A DNA stretch of 64,000 nt from NCBI GenBank assembly GCA_022844125.1, contig JALHMI010000018.1, forward strand, positions 62,001-126,000, given 5' to 3'. The notes under the pieces are model-generated. The model was not told the DNA's origin. It did not search any database and worked only from the letters and a program-made list of their open reading frames with translations. Each line of letters starts with the position of its first letter. Positions within the stretch are counted from its first letter, which is position 1. Shown piece after piece: positions 43,399-52,028 of this stretch. The translations under genes were made by a program, and so were the position numbers. This DNA comes from Pirellulales bacterium. GTDB taxonomy: Bacteria > Planctomycetota > Planctomycetia > Pirellulales > PALSA-1355.

Positions 43399-43665
43399 AT
43401 GTCCGATGAGACGGTTCCCGCCGAGCCAACCGCCAGCAGTCTTAAGGTCGAATTAAGAGCCTCCCTCGAACTTTTGAAGAAAGACTTCGAGAGCCTCAAA
43501 CACTTCGTTGATGAGATCGCGCCCGAAGGAGTCCCGGCGCCGATCCGCCTTTCGAGAGAAGACCGGCAAGAGCTGTTGGCCGCAACTTCGGAGATTCACG
43601 ACGCCGCTGACGACATCGTATTTGAGGCAGAGAAGATCAAAGAGAAACTGGAAAGACTTGGTTGA
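43399..43665 (+). CDS. Small coiled-coil protein, unknown
   Basis: 88 residues, mostly helical with heptad-like leucines (VELRASLELLKKDFESLKHF and the end EAEKIKEKLERLG). Thirty-three bp after the preceding small gene and 12 bp before the next, so probably one transcript. Soluble and acidic; no family recognised. Confidence 0.55.
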   Translation: MSDETVPAEPTASSLKVELRASLELLKKDFESLKHFVDEIAPEGVPAPIRLSREDRQELLAATSEIHDAADDIVFEAEKIKEKLERLG

Positions 43666-43677
43666 GCACCAACGATT

Positions 43678-44127
43678 ATGGACGTATGGGCCGCACTGCT
43701 GCTCATCCTTGTCGGCACCCTTCTCCTGGCTAGCCTGATCGCTGGGCTCGTGTTCCTGATTCAGCTCGTTGCCAGGAGTCTTGGTGCTCATCAAGGTGGT
43801 TGGCGGCGACTGGTGGAAGAGTATCCGGCTCCTTGCCCGGCCCAAGGTCAGGTTCACAAGCGCCAGACGCTCCAGATTGGGGCCGTGGTCTATAAGCGTT
43901 GCGTAACCGTGGGAATCGCCGACGAGGGTCTGTACCTGAATGTCTGGCGAAAGACCGTCAGAATTCCGTGGCAGGACTTCAAGCGGCTGGGGCAGGCAAC
44001 GCTCTATTGGCAGAAGGTTCCGATGCTTACGGTCGGCGAGCCTCGGCTAGCGACAGTCACCGTGCCATCGCCGTTGTTTGAGTTGATGCGTTCGAGATTG
44101 CCCAACGAGTTGTTGGACGCCAAGTGA
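43678..44127 (+). CDS. Small membrane protein, unknown
   Basis: 149 residues. One N-terminal membrane segment (about 5-33) and a soluble beta-rich domain with KRCVTVGIADEGLYLNVWRKTVRIPWQDF, reminiscent of PH-like or YdeI-like membrane-tethered domains; this similarity is only an impression. It lies 12 bp after the coiled-coil gene. Confidence 0.55.
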   Translation: MDVWAALLLILVGTLLLASLIAGLVFLIQLVARSLGAHQGGWRRLVEEYPAPCPAQGQVHKRQTLQIGAVVYKRCVTVGIADEGLYLNVWRKTVRIPWQDFKRLGQATLYWQKVPMLTVGEPRLATVTVPSPLFELMRSRLPNELLDAK

Positions 44128-44351
44128 CGCGATTGGCCTAAGTCTTCCCCTGCCGGACTCCGAACGCGGCTGTCGGGGCCTGTGCCAGAACGCCGCGGCG
44201 TAGTAGCGTCTGAACCTGCGATGGGACTTGCGACGTAACATACTTTGCGGGCCTGTGGCTCTACGGGATTACGGCCCGGCCTCGCAGGCGGGCCAAGTCT
44301 CAGCGTAAAATACAGAGGGCGGGGATTCGGGGACCGGGGAAGCACTTGAAG

Positions 44352-45104
44352 ATGCGGCTGCTGACGTACAACATTCATAAAGGCATCGGCGGACGCGACC
44401 GGCGCTACGATCTCAATCGGGTGATCGATGTGATCGAGGCCGAAAATCCCGACCTGATCTGCCTGCAGGAAGTCGACAGCAATTGCCGGCGGTCGCGGTT
44501 TCACGATCAGTGCGACCTGCTCGCACAGCATTTCAATGCCGTCGCCCGGCTGCGGCAGACGACCGTCCGCTTAAAGGTGGGCAGCTACGGCAACAGCGTC
44601 CTTTCACGCTGGCCGCTGCATTCGTGCCACCAGATTTCGCTGCGGATGCCGGGGAAGAAGGCCCGCGGGGCGCAGTTGGCCATCGTCGAAACGCCCGAAG
44701 GGCCGCTGCACCTGGTGCATTGGCATCTGGGCCTGGCCGAAAAGGAACGTCACTGGCAGGTCGATCACCTGCTCAATCATCACCTGTTTCGCCAGGCGGG
44801 CGACCTGCCCGTGCTGGTGGCCGGCGATTGCAACGACTGGCGGAACACGCTCGGGGCGGGGCCATTCGCCCGGCACAGCTTCACCCAGGTGACCGCGCCG
44901 ATCTCTCGGTTCCGCTCGTTTCCGGCGTACTTCCCGATGGGCTCGCTGGACAAAGCGTTCACTCGGGGCAGTGTGTTCGTCAAGCAGGCTCGCGTGGTGC
45001 GCACGGCGCTGGCGAAGGTGGCGAGCGATCACTTGCCGCTGGTGGTGGACTTCCACCTGTCGGAAGAACAACTGGCCGTGAACGGGGAAAGAGCAGGGGG
45101 GTAG
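44352..45104 (+). CDS. Endonuclease/exonuclease/phosphatase-family protein (YbhP-like)
   Basis: 250 residues from the ATG at 44352 (a TTG lies two codons upstream). EEP-family motifs: TYNIHKGIGG, LICLQEVDS, HWHLGLAEKERHWQ, VAGDCNDW and SDHLPLVVDF, so the metal and catalytic residues are kept. No signal peptide. Members with IHKGIGG are often found with phospholipase D-type cardiolipin synthases, which suggests a phospholipid or nucleotide phosphodiester substrate, but no such partner is here. Confidence 0.85.
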   Translation: MRLLTYNIHKGIGGRDRRYDLNRVIDVIEAENPDLICLQEVDSNCRRSRFHDQCDLLAQHFNAVARLRQTTVRLKVGSYGNSVLSRWPLHSCHQISLRMPGKKARGAQLAIVETPEGPLHLVHWHLGLAEKERHWQVDHLLNHHLFRQAGDLPVLVAGDCNDWRNTLGAGPFARHSFTQVTAPISRFRSFPAYFPMGSLDKAFTRGSVFVKQARVVRTALAKVASDHLPLVVDFHLSEEQLAVNGERAGG

Positions 45105-45120
45105 AGTGGTGAATCGCGAA

Positions 45121-45170
45121 CCGACGCGGGAGCGCGGCGGCGAACAGGTTCATCCTCGCTTACGCGCCGG
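45121..45170. repeat. REP-like hairpin after the EEP gene
   Basis: An imperfect 17-bp stem between CCGACGCGGGAGCGCGG and CCTCGCTTACGCGCCGG. The right arm plus GTTAGG recurs in modified form at 45622-45653 (CTCGCTCACGCG and TCGGGTTAGG), so it may be a dispersed intergenic repeat that also works as terminator. Confidence 0.45.
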
Positions 45171-45224
45171 GTTAGGATGATGCACCCTCGATGCGCGCGT
45201 CGGACTACTATGCGGCCACGGCAA

Positions 45225-45413
45225 CTATTCCGCGAGCGCCTCTTTGATCAGCGCGTGCATGTCGACTTCGCCGGTCGAGATTGCGTCGAACAGGCTTTCG
45301 CGAGTGACCTTGTCGTCAAACCGATCGAGTCGCTCCATGATTTTCGCGATCGCTTCCGGCGGGTAACCTCGCTCGCTGAGCCAGTTCTCGATCTCAGGTC
45401 GCTCGTGAGACAT
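45225..45413 (-). CDS. Small acidic protein, unknown
   Basis: 62 residues, ATG start. Helical and charged: IENWLSERGYPPEAIAKIMERLDRFDD then VTRESLFDAISTGEVDMHALIKEALAE. Such composition resembles a small UBA-like or regulatory protein, but no family can be named. It stands alone between the EEP and oxidoreductase genes. Confidence 0.55.
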   Translation of the reverse strand: MSHERPEIENWLSERGYPPEAIAKIMERLDRFDDKVTRESLFDAISTGEVDMHALIKEALAE

Positions 45414-45609
45414 CGTGTCGAATCCTTACTTGCTGAAATAGCGGCTGGTGGGCGGTGCTAACCGCTTCGGTGAATTCTACGTCGCGGCCTGCCAACCAGC
45501 AATTTGAGGTTCTCGCCTGATCGGCGGCCGTATTCCTCAGATTCGTCAGGACCGGAACGAGTTATTGCGGGGGCGCGCGCGGCGCGCGTGTGGTGGATTG
45601 GAGGAGTTG

Positions 45610-45653
45610 CCCGGCGCGGCTCCCTCGCTCACGCGCTCACGCGTCGGGTTAGG
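45610..45653. repeat. Second REP-like hairpin
   Basis: CCCGGCGCG (45610-45618) can pair with CGCGTCGGG (45640-45648); CTCGCTCACGCG and TCGGGTTAGG match the element at 45154-45176. It lies just beyond the 3' end of the minus-strand oxidoreductase gene. Confidence 0.4.
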
Positions 45654-45674
45654 GATTGTATTTGTCACGCTTCG

Positions 45675-46910
45675 CTAGAGCAACTCGATCCCCCGCCCCT
45701 GCTGGATCAGTGGCACGTACGTTTCCAGTTCGCGGGCGGTGGCCGGGTCGGTCAGGTCGACCGTGGCCTTACGTTCGGCCGACAGGTAGGCGGCCATCGT
45801 GAGCCGCACGATCTCGACGCCATAGTTCCAATCGAGCATTGGCTTGCGGCCGGTCGTGAACGCGATCGCGGCGTCCTCGTTTTCGTCGTTGTAGCCGTAG
45901 AGATCCGCCTCGTTGCTATGCACGGCCAGCAGGCCGCGAGTGGACTGCGACTTCTCGAGCGCGAGCTCGCTGTCAGCAGTGCCCTCGGCGGCGACGTCGC
46001 CAATGAAGATTTCGAGCGGCGAGCGAAGCGTGTTCATTTCGAAGGCATAGCCGGGCCCGATGCCATCGAGCGCGAGTCTGAGTCCCTGCTTGTCGTACAT
46101 CCAGGAGACGGTGAACTGGCTTTTCACGATGGCGCCCGTCTCGGGATTCTTGTACGTCACCATGCCGGTGGCAAAGTCCTCGGCCGGCGTCTTGCCATAG
46201 TCGACGCCGTGCCGCTCGAGCAGCTCCTTCTTCCACCGCGGCTGGCCCCACTTGAGCAGCGAAAGATCGGCCATCACGCTTTGGGGCTGGAGGAACAAGG
46301 GGCTCTTGCCCGGCGGAGTGAGGGCGTACCAGCCCACGGCCAGACAATGGCAACCCATGTCGCTCATCACACCGCCGCCCTGCCGGACCGGATCCCAGAA
46401 CCAGGGATTGTGCGGGCCGGCGTGTTCTTCGCTGGAACGGGCGAGCACGGGCGCTCCCATCGCGTTCATGATCGGCGCGAGCTGGGCGCGATGCGCCTGA
46501 ATGGACTTCATGTGCAACTGATTCTCGAAATACGCATGTGGCAGCTTCACGCTCTCGACCAGTTCGACGAGCTTACGTGCCTCGGCCAGGTTGCGGCCGA
46601 GCGGTTTTTCGCAAATGACGCCCTTCAGCTTTGCCCCGGCTTTGACGGTATCGACCAGCTCTTCGACCATCGCCGCGCGAAGAAAATTCGGAGCGAAGAT
46701 GGCGATCACGTCGACGTGCGGCGCCATCTCCTTGATGCTGCTGTAGATCTTTCCCTCGCCGAGACCGTTCTCGCGGACGTAGGCGGCCAGCGCCTCGGGA
46801 GGCTTGCGCGAGACGAGCCCCGCCACCTCAACACCGCGCACCTGGCGGAGCGACTTGACCTGGAACGCGGAGATGAAACCGCCACCCACGATGCCGTAAC
46901 GCAGAGCCAT
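45675..46910 (-). CDS. Gfo/Idh/MocA-family oxidoreductase
   Basis: 411 residues. The N-terminal Rossmann domain starts at residue 3 (RYGIVGGGFISAFQ) and has the EKP motif (CEKPLGRNLAEA, about 100-111). The C-terminal beta domain carries WFWDPVRQGGGVMSDMGCHCL with the family His-region. NAD(P)-dependent dehydrogenases of this group act on sugars or inositol; substrate unknown. No signal peptide. Single gene, ATG start. Confidence 0.9.
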   Translation of the reverse strand: MALRYGIVGGGFISAFQVKSLRQVRGVEVAGLVSRKPPEALAAYVRENGLGEGKIYSSIKEMAPHVDVIAIFAPNFLRAAMVEELVDTVKAGAKLKGVICEKPLGRNLAEARKLVELVESVKLPHAYFENQLHMKSIQAHRAQLAPIMNAMGAPVLARSSEEHAGPHNPWFWDPVRQGGGVMSDMGCHCLAVGWYALTPPGKSPLFLQPQSVMADLSLLKWGQPRWKKELLERHGVDYGKTPAEDFATGMVTYKNPETGAIVKSQFTVSWMYDKQGLRLALDGIGPGYAFEMNTLRSPLEIFIGDVAAEGTADSELALEKSQSTRGLLAVHSNEADLYGYNDENEDAAIAFTTGRKPMLDWNYGVEIVRLTMAAYLSAERKATVDLTDPATARELETYVPLIQQGRGIELL

Positions 46911-47155
46911 GAAGACCTCGGAGTATCAACGAAAAGAGTCAGCTTATGACGTGCCGCGACCGTGCCCTGAGCGGCGGAGAGTCGGCGTCGGCCAAGCCAT
47001 AATCTAGCCGTCCACTCGCGGGGCAACAACCGGCCCGCCGAGCGACACGGTGAACCTTCGGCGCGCGATATGCACTCGCAAGTGGGCCATCCGGCAACGG
47101 TCGCCGGAAAGTCGCAGCTTACGGCGATTTCGCAGAATCCCAAGACACGAATGCC

Positions 47156-48673
47156 ATGATCTGGATGCAAACCGTCCAACCTACGAGCCGTTTGCTGCTG
47201 ACACTCATCGCATTGCTTGCGCTCGTTTCGATCGCTGAGGCCCAGCTTCCTGTGCCGGGGGCGAGTAGTGGCGAAGCGGCTGAAAACTCTCAGCCGCCCG
47301 GCGAGGAAGCTCTGCCGGACGCGCCGGCCGCTCAGGTGGAGGTCGAGCCCAAGGTCGGGGATGAACAGATCGCCCGGCGGCTCGAGCGAATCCTGGCAGC
47401 CACGCCGAACTGGTTTTATGAACCCGATGTCTCCGTACAAGAGGGTGTTGCTTTTCTGCGCGGGCAAACGACGAGCGATGAGCGTAGAACCTGGGCGGGC
47501 GAACTCGCGCGGGGCACGGAGGGGGTGGTGGCGGTGGTCAATCTGATCGACGTGATGCCCGGCAGCGCTTGGGATTTTGGGCCTGCCTTTGCCGGGATGG
47601 GGAAGCTGTGGCGCGAGAGCGCGCGCCAACTCCCCTGGATTCTGTTCTCGCTGGGAATCATCCTGTTGGCCTTCATCGCGGCGCGTCTCACGCGCGTATT
47701 CTTGCAGTTTGCGCTTCGCAATCGCTTCGGCAGCCAACTGCTGCGAAACATCACGGCCTGGATCGGCGGCGTGTTCGTTTTCCTGGGTGGGCTGTACGTG
47801 GTGCTCTATGTCTCGGGCCTGACGGGCATCGCGCTCACCGTGCTCGGCGGCACGGGGCTGATCGGCCTGGTGCTGGGCATCGGATTTCGCGACATCACGG
47901 AGAACTTTCTGGCCAGCATTTTCCTGAGCGTGCAAACTCCATTTCGCAACAACGACGTGGTGGAAGTGAACGGGACGATGGGCATCGTTCAGCGGATGAC
48001 GATTCGTTCGACCGTGCTGATGACATTTCAGGGGAACCACGTGCAGATTCCCAACTCGGTAATCTATAAGAGCACGATCGTCAACTATACGAGTAATCCC
48101 AATCGGCGTGACGAATTCCTGGTGGGGGTGGGCTACGACGTCGACATTGAGAAGGCCCAGGCGGTCGCAATAAGTGTTTTGAACTCACATCCGGCGGTGC
48201 TGTCCGACCCAGAGCCGATGGTGCTGGCCGCATCGCTGGATGCGTCGAGCGTCACCCTGAAGGTGTATTACTGGGTCGATATCGGCGAGCATAGCTGGGA
48301 GAAAGTTCGCTCATCGGTGATACGCCTGGTGAAGCAACAATACGAAAAGGACGGCATCACCATGCCCGATGCGGCTCGCGAGATCGTGTTCCCGCTCGGC
48401 GTTCCGATTCAGATGACCGACGGAGAAGAGCGTCCGCGTGTGAAGCCAGAAGCCGTGAAGCGTGCCCCGGCTACCAAGGAAGCGAGCGGCTCGGCCGTTT
48501 CGACTTCTGCCGAGGGCGGTCTGTGCAGTGAAACGGAAAAGCTCAAGGAACAGGCCGAAAAGGCCCGGCCGCCCGAGGACGGGGCCGATCTGCTCAAAAA
48601 GCCGGCCAAACCGCCGGCCGCGAAGGAGCAAAAATTGGCGGAACCCGCGGCAACAGGTTCAACGGCGAACTAG
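47156..48673 (+). CDS. MscS-type mechanosensitive channel with BON domain
   Basis: 505 residues. A signal peptide or first membrane segment (about 5-25), an acidic Pro-rich linker, and a BON-like domain (about 62-127, RRLERILAATPNWFYEPDVSVQEGVAFLRG). Membrane segments follow at about 155-180 and 195-240. The pore and beta domain are classic: GLIGLVLGIGFRDITENFLASI, then FRNNDVVEVNGTMGIVQRMTIRST and HVQIPNSVIYKSTIVNYT. The last 95 residues are charged, rich in Glu, Lys, Pro and Ala. It releases solutes on hypo-osmotic shock or ligand signal. BON domains bind membranes or polymers, so this one may tether the channel. Confidence 0.9.
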   Translation: MIWMQTVQPTSRLLLTLIALLALVSIAEAQLPVPGASSGEAAENSQPPGEEALPDAPAAQVEVEPKVGDEQIARRLERILAATPNWFYEPDVSVQEGVAFLRGQTTSDERRTWAGELARGTEGVVAVVNLIDVMPGSAWDFGPAFAGMGKLWRESARQLPWILFSLGIILLAFIAARLTRVFLQFALRNRFGSQLLRNITAWIGGVFVFLGGLYVVLYVSGLTGIALTVLGGTGLIGLVLGIGFRDITENFLASIFLSVQTPFRNNDVVEVNGTMGIVQRMTIRSTVLMTFQGNHVQIPNSVIYKSTIVNYTSNPNRRDEFLVGVGYDVDIEKAQAVAISVLNSHPAVLSDPEPMVLAASLDASSVTLKVYYWVDIGEHSWEKVRSSVIRLVKQQYEKDGITMPDAAREIVFPLGVPIQMTDGEERPRVKPEAVKRAPATKEASGSAVSTSAEGGLCSETEKLKEQAEKARPPEDGADLLKKPAKPPAAKEQKLAEPAATGSTAN

Positions 48674-48679
48674 CAACCC

Positions 48680-49879
48680 CTAGATCAGTTCGTGGAGTCG
48701 CTCGACCGCGTATCGAGCGCCGGCGCCGCGCGGTTCAAGATCGAGATAGGCTCGCCAGTGCTCGATCGCTTCTTCCGCGCGGCCCAGATCTTCGAGCGTG
48801 TCGGCCAGGTTGTAGTGGGCGTCGGCATACAGCGGGTGCAGTTTCAGCGCTCGGCGATAGGCGGCAATGGCCTCTTCGTTCTCCCCATCATAAGTAAGAA
48901 CCGTGCCCAGGTTGTTCCAGGCTTCCCAGAAGTTGGGATCGAGCTCAAGTACTTGCCGATAGCGCTCGCTGGCCCGGGCATAATCGCCGAGCGAACAGAG
49001 TGCGTTGGCGAGATTGAAGCACACCTCGGCCGAAGGTCCGCCCATCAGCAAAGCCTGGCGATAGGCGTCGACGGCTTGCTGAAAGTTCTCGCGCTGTTCG
49101 GCCTGGCAGCCGATCTCGAACCACTCGGTGGCCGAACGCTGGTTGGCCATCCAGGGCACGACGACCGGCGCCGGTTGGGCCGGTTCCGTCTCAAAGCCCA
49201 GCAGCATCTGGCCGGTGGGTTCGGCCATCTGGCCGTTGTCGAGTCGCACCACAAGCTGGCGCGAGTTGTCCAGCAGCACGAGCTGCGACAGCGGATCGTT
49301 GAGGTCGCCCAGCCAGCCGCGCAGTCGCGACAGGCTCTGCCTCAGCCGCGCGGTCGTGATCCCGCTGCGCACGAGCTCGCACAGGCTCTTCACGCCGGCG
49401 ACGTGCTGAAAGTCGAAATAGCGAATGCCGTCGGACTCCGAAGTCGGACTGATCAGGCCTGAGCGAAGCCAGACCTCCAGCCGCGCAAGCGGGACGCTCA
49501 GCATCTGCGCGAGTTCTCGGAGGGTGAAGTGCCGCTGCAGCCGACCGTGCGAACAGTGCAGCCGCGTGAGCAGTTCTTCTTCCGGGATGACTTCGATCGG
49601 AAGGCCCTGCTTGGCCAATGCCAGGGCCCGGCGGAGCTTGGGCGTGGGTCGACCATCGCGCGCCAGGGGCCAGCCGTCGCGGCCAACTATGACCAGCGTT
49701 GTCTCACGCGATATGCGCCGCGTAAAGCGGCCGCCGTGCGACTGGACGAGTCGCTCGGCTTCGCGGGCGGTCATCGAGGCGAGTCTGCCAGCCAAGGCCA
49801 CTTGTTGGCCTTGCAGGATGCCGGTGCTCGCAAGAGGTTGGACCACGCACACACTCCGTTGCCTTCGCGGCGAGTACAT
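48680..49879 (-). CDS. BRCT-MerR-TPR fusion protein
   Basis: 399 residues. A BRCT-like domain (about 20-95) is marked by GQQVALAGRLASMTAREAERLVQSHGG and TTLVIVGRDG. Next is a MerR-type helix-turn-helix (about 115-185): FTLRELAQMLSVPLARLEVWLRSGLI and GIRYFDFQHVAGVKSLCELVRSG. The C-terminal 160 residues hold four TPRs (for example QRENFQQAVDAYRQAL, CSLGDYARASERYRQVL, NEEAIAAYRRALKLHPLYADAHYN). BRCT modules bind phosphoproteins or DNA ends in repair. The gene starts 35 bp after ku on the same strand, so both are probably expressed together. Role unknown; an accessory factor of end joining is my inference. Confidence 0.8.
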   Translation of the reverse strand: MYSPRRQRSVCVVQPLASTGILQGQQVALAGRLASMTAREAERLVQSHGGRFTRRISRETTLVIVGRDGWPLARDGRPTPKLRRALALAKQGLPIEVIPEEELLTRLHCSHGRLQRHFTLRELAQMLSVPLARLEVWLRSGLISPTSESDGIRYFDFQHVAGVKSLCELVRSGITTARLRQSLSRLRGWLGDLNDPLSQLVLLDNSRQLVVRLDNGQMAEPTGQMLLGFETEPAQPAPVVVPWMANQRSATEWFEIGCQAEQRENFQQAVDAYRQALLMGGPSAEVCFNLANALCSLGDYARASERYRQVLELDPNFWEAWNNLGTVLTYDGENEEAIAAYRRALKLHPLYADAHYNLADTLEDLGRAEEAIEHWRAYLDLEPRGAGARYAVERLHELI

Positions 49880-49914
49880 TCAAACGCCGCGCTTCATGCA
49901 GATACCCGAGAAGC

Positions 49915-50793
49915 TCAAGATGATTTTCGCTTCTTGGCGACCGTTTGTCGCCTGCTGGTGGCCATTTTTTTGGCGGGCTTCGGTTTTTTCGCGGCCGCGG
50001 CAGTTTGCTTGCCCGAACGGTTCAGGCTCTGTTTCAGCGCATCCATCAGGTTGATGACCGGCACTTCCTCGTCGGCGGGCGGCGCCACAACGTCCTTGCC
50101 CTCGACCTTGGCATTGATCAATTCCGTAAGGCGTTCTGTGTACAAATCGCGGTACCTGGCGATGTCGAACTTTTTTGCCGTCGAGGCGTCGATCAGCATC
50201 TCGGCCAGCTTCACTTCCTGGGCCGACAGCTCCGGCTTGTGGACTTCGTCGGCGAACGCCTCGGGCTTGCGCAGCTCGGCGTCGTAGGTGAGCATCGACA
50301 TCAAGAGCAGACCATCGAGCGGGCGAACCATGACGACCTGCTCCTTGCCGGAGAAGATCACCCGCGCGATACCACAGCGGTCGCGTTTGGCCATCGCCTC
50401 CTGGAGCACGGCATACGGTTTCTGACCGACGGCGGTATCCGGCACGAGGTAGTAGTTCCGCCCGTCGAGGTACATCGGATCGAGCGCGTCGGGAGCGATG
50501 AACTCTTCGATTTCAATCGCCTTATCGTTCTCCGTGCGCAGCTTGTCGATTTCGTCGGGGTCGATGATCGTGTATTGCCCCTTGGCGTACTCGTAACCCA
50601 GGACGATCTCGTCCTTGCTCACCTCGCCGTGGATCGGGCAGACCTTCTGGTACTTGATCCGGCTATTGCAGACCGAGTGCAACTGGTTGAAGTGAATCTC
50701 GCCGCCGCTGGACGCCGTGGCATTGAAGGCCTGAACCGGCACCGAGACAAGGCTCAGTTTCAAATACCCCTTCCAGCTCGAACGCATCGCCAT
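49915..50793 (-). CDS. ku: Ku, non-homologous end-joining protein
   Basis: 292 residues. A bacterial Ku core (about 5-235): SSWKGYLKLSLVSVPVQAFNA at the start, FNQLHSVCNSRIKYQKVCPIHGE (with Cys/His), and EIEEFIAPDALDPMYLDGRNYYLVPD. The C-terminal 45 residues are Lys-rich (KKPKPAKKM, KKRKSS), as in Ku proteins that bind DNA and recruit LigD. The ring-shaped homodimer binds double-strand ends. No ligD gene is in the window. The first of a two-gene minus-strand operon with the BRCT fusion. Confidence 0.95.
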   Translation of the reverse strand: MAMRSSWKGYLKLSLVSVPVQAFNATASSGGEIHFNQLHSVCNSRIKYQKVCPIHGEVSKDEIVLGYEYAKGQYTIIDPDEIDKLRTENDKAIEIEEFIAPDALDPMYLDGRNYYLVPDTAVGQKPYAVLQEAMAKRDRCGIARVIFSGKEQVVMVRPLDGLLLMSMLTYDAELRKPEAFADEVHKPELSAQEVKLAEMLIDASTAKKFDIARYRDLYTERLTELINAKVEGKDVVAPPADEEVPVINLMDALKQSLNRSGKQTAAAAKKPKPAKKMATSRRQTVAKKRKSS

Positions 50794-50862
50794 GGCGGAT
50801 TCCTCGGCACGGTTGGCCGCGAGTTGTGCGGATGATTCGCTTCCCTAACAGTAACGTAAGTC

Positions 50863-50880
50863 GTGCTAGCAGTGCTAGCA
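50863..50880. promoter_or_regulatory. Tandem GTGCTAGCA repeats upstream of ku
   Basis: Two direct copies of GTGCTAGCA, each containing the palindromic octamer TGCTAGCA, 70-87 bp before the ku start. They could be an operator, but the evidence is only position and symmetry. Confidence 0.35.
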
Positions 50881-51055
50881 ATGCAAGCGGCATGCCTGGG
50901 ATTTCTCAGATGGCAGCGCGGCGCGAAAAAGCCGGTTCTGACGGGCGTGCCATGAATCCGCATTTGCCCGGGGGGGAACCGTCGAAGAGATGTTTGCTGG
51001 AATTGCCGCCAGGCGGTCAGATCGGCGACCACTCGTCCGTTAGGAGAACTCCCGC

Positions 51056-52003
51056 GTGTTGAAGCCAGCCCTCCCCGGGGTGCCGGCCTTGGTGTTGGCT
51101 GCCTTGCTGACTTTCGCCCCAGCGAGCCTCGCTCAGGATGGCCCCCTGCTGCCGGGCCTGGAACCCAGCGATCCCGCGCCCACGCCGGCCACGATCGAAC
51201 AGGTCGAACCAACACCGTCGCCCGCTGAGGCGCCGCTGCCGATCGCAGAGCAGTCGCTGCCGATCGACGAGAGTATCACGCCGCTGGACGAACACGGACG
51301 GCCGATGAACGGGCCGGAGTCGGACGGTGCGGTTACGAAAGGGACGCTGAGGCTGCCGGCCCCTCCGCCGCTGCCGCCTCGTGCTCCAGCACCGCTGCGT
51401 TCGCCCGATGGCCGGTCGCTGTTGCTCGAAGGGGAGACGCCTGTCGGCAACAGCGCGGACGATCGCTTGGAGGGGGAACCGCAGAAGCGGAACCTGTGGC
51501 AGCGATCGACGGACGCTCTACGCGGTATCAAGCAGCCAAAAGCGAAGACTGCGTCGCCTGCCGAGCAGGACGCGGCTCGGCAGTGGCAGTTACTTCGCCA
51601 GCGTGAACTCGAGCAACTGCAGCGCCAACAGGGGCAATTGCAGCAGCGGCAGCTCCAGCAGCGTGAGATGCAGCAACGCGAACTGCAAAAACGACAGTCC
51701 GAACAGCGCCAGTTACAGCAGCGCAAGGCGGTTCCGCAACAGGGAGCTTGGAATCCCCGCATGCAGGGGCAAGGCGCCCAGCCGCCGCAGCGCGCTGTCA
51801 CGACTCCGGGCGTTGAGGCTCGCGTTAAGTCGACGGCCGCGGCGCCCCAGGCTACGAGCCGCCGGCAGCCGCAACGCTTCAATTCGCCGCAGCCAAACTA
51901 TCCACCGGGCAAGCAGGCGGTTCCACCGTCTGCGCGGAGCCGTCAATCATCGCAGCCGCGCGAGGCCAAGAACGAACCACGCTCGCCCTGGGAGCGATCG
52001 TAG
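51056..52003 (+). CDS. Gln-rich secreted protein
   Basis: 315 residues from a GTG with GGAG upstream. Signal peptide about 1-24 (ASLAQ). The first half is Pro/Ala-rich and low-complexity. Residues about 175-225 are almost entirely Gln, Arg, Leu and Glu (for example ELEQLQRQQGQLQQRQ) and should form a long coiled coil. The tail is basic and disordered. No domain is recognised. Divergent from ku. Confidence 0.65.
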   Translation: MLKPALPGVPALVLAALLTFAPASLAQDGPLLPGLEPSDPAPTPATIEQVEPTPSPAEAPLPIAEQSLPIDESITPLDEHGRPMNGPESDGAVTKGTLRLPAPPPLPPRAPAPLRSPDGRSLLLEGETPVGNSADDRLEGEPQKRNLWQRSTDALRGIKQPKAKTASPAEQDAARQWQLLRQRELEQLQRQQGQLQQRQLQQREMQQRELQKRQSEQRQLQQRKAVPQQGAWNPRMQGQGAQPPQRAVTTPGVEARVKSTAAAPQATSRRQPQRFNSPQPNYPPGKQAVPPSARSRQSSQPREAKNEPRSPWERS

Positions 52004-52028
52004 TCGAGCGGCCGGGCTCCGTGAAGAG

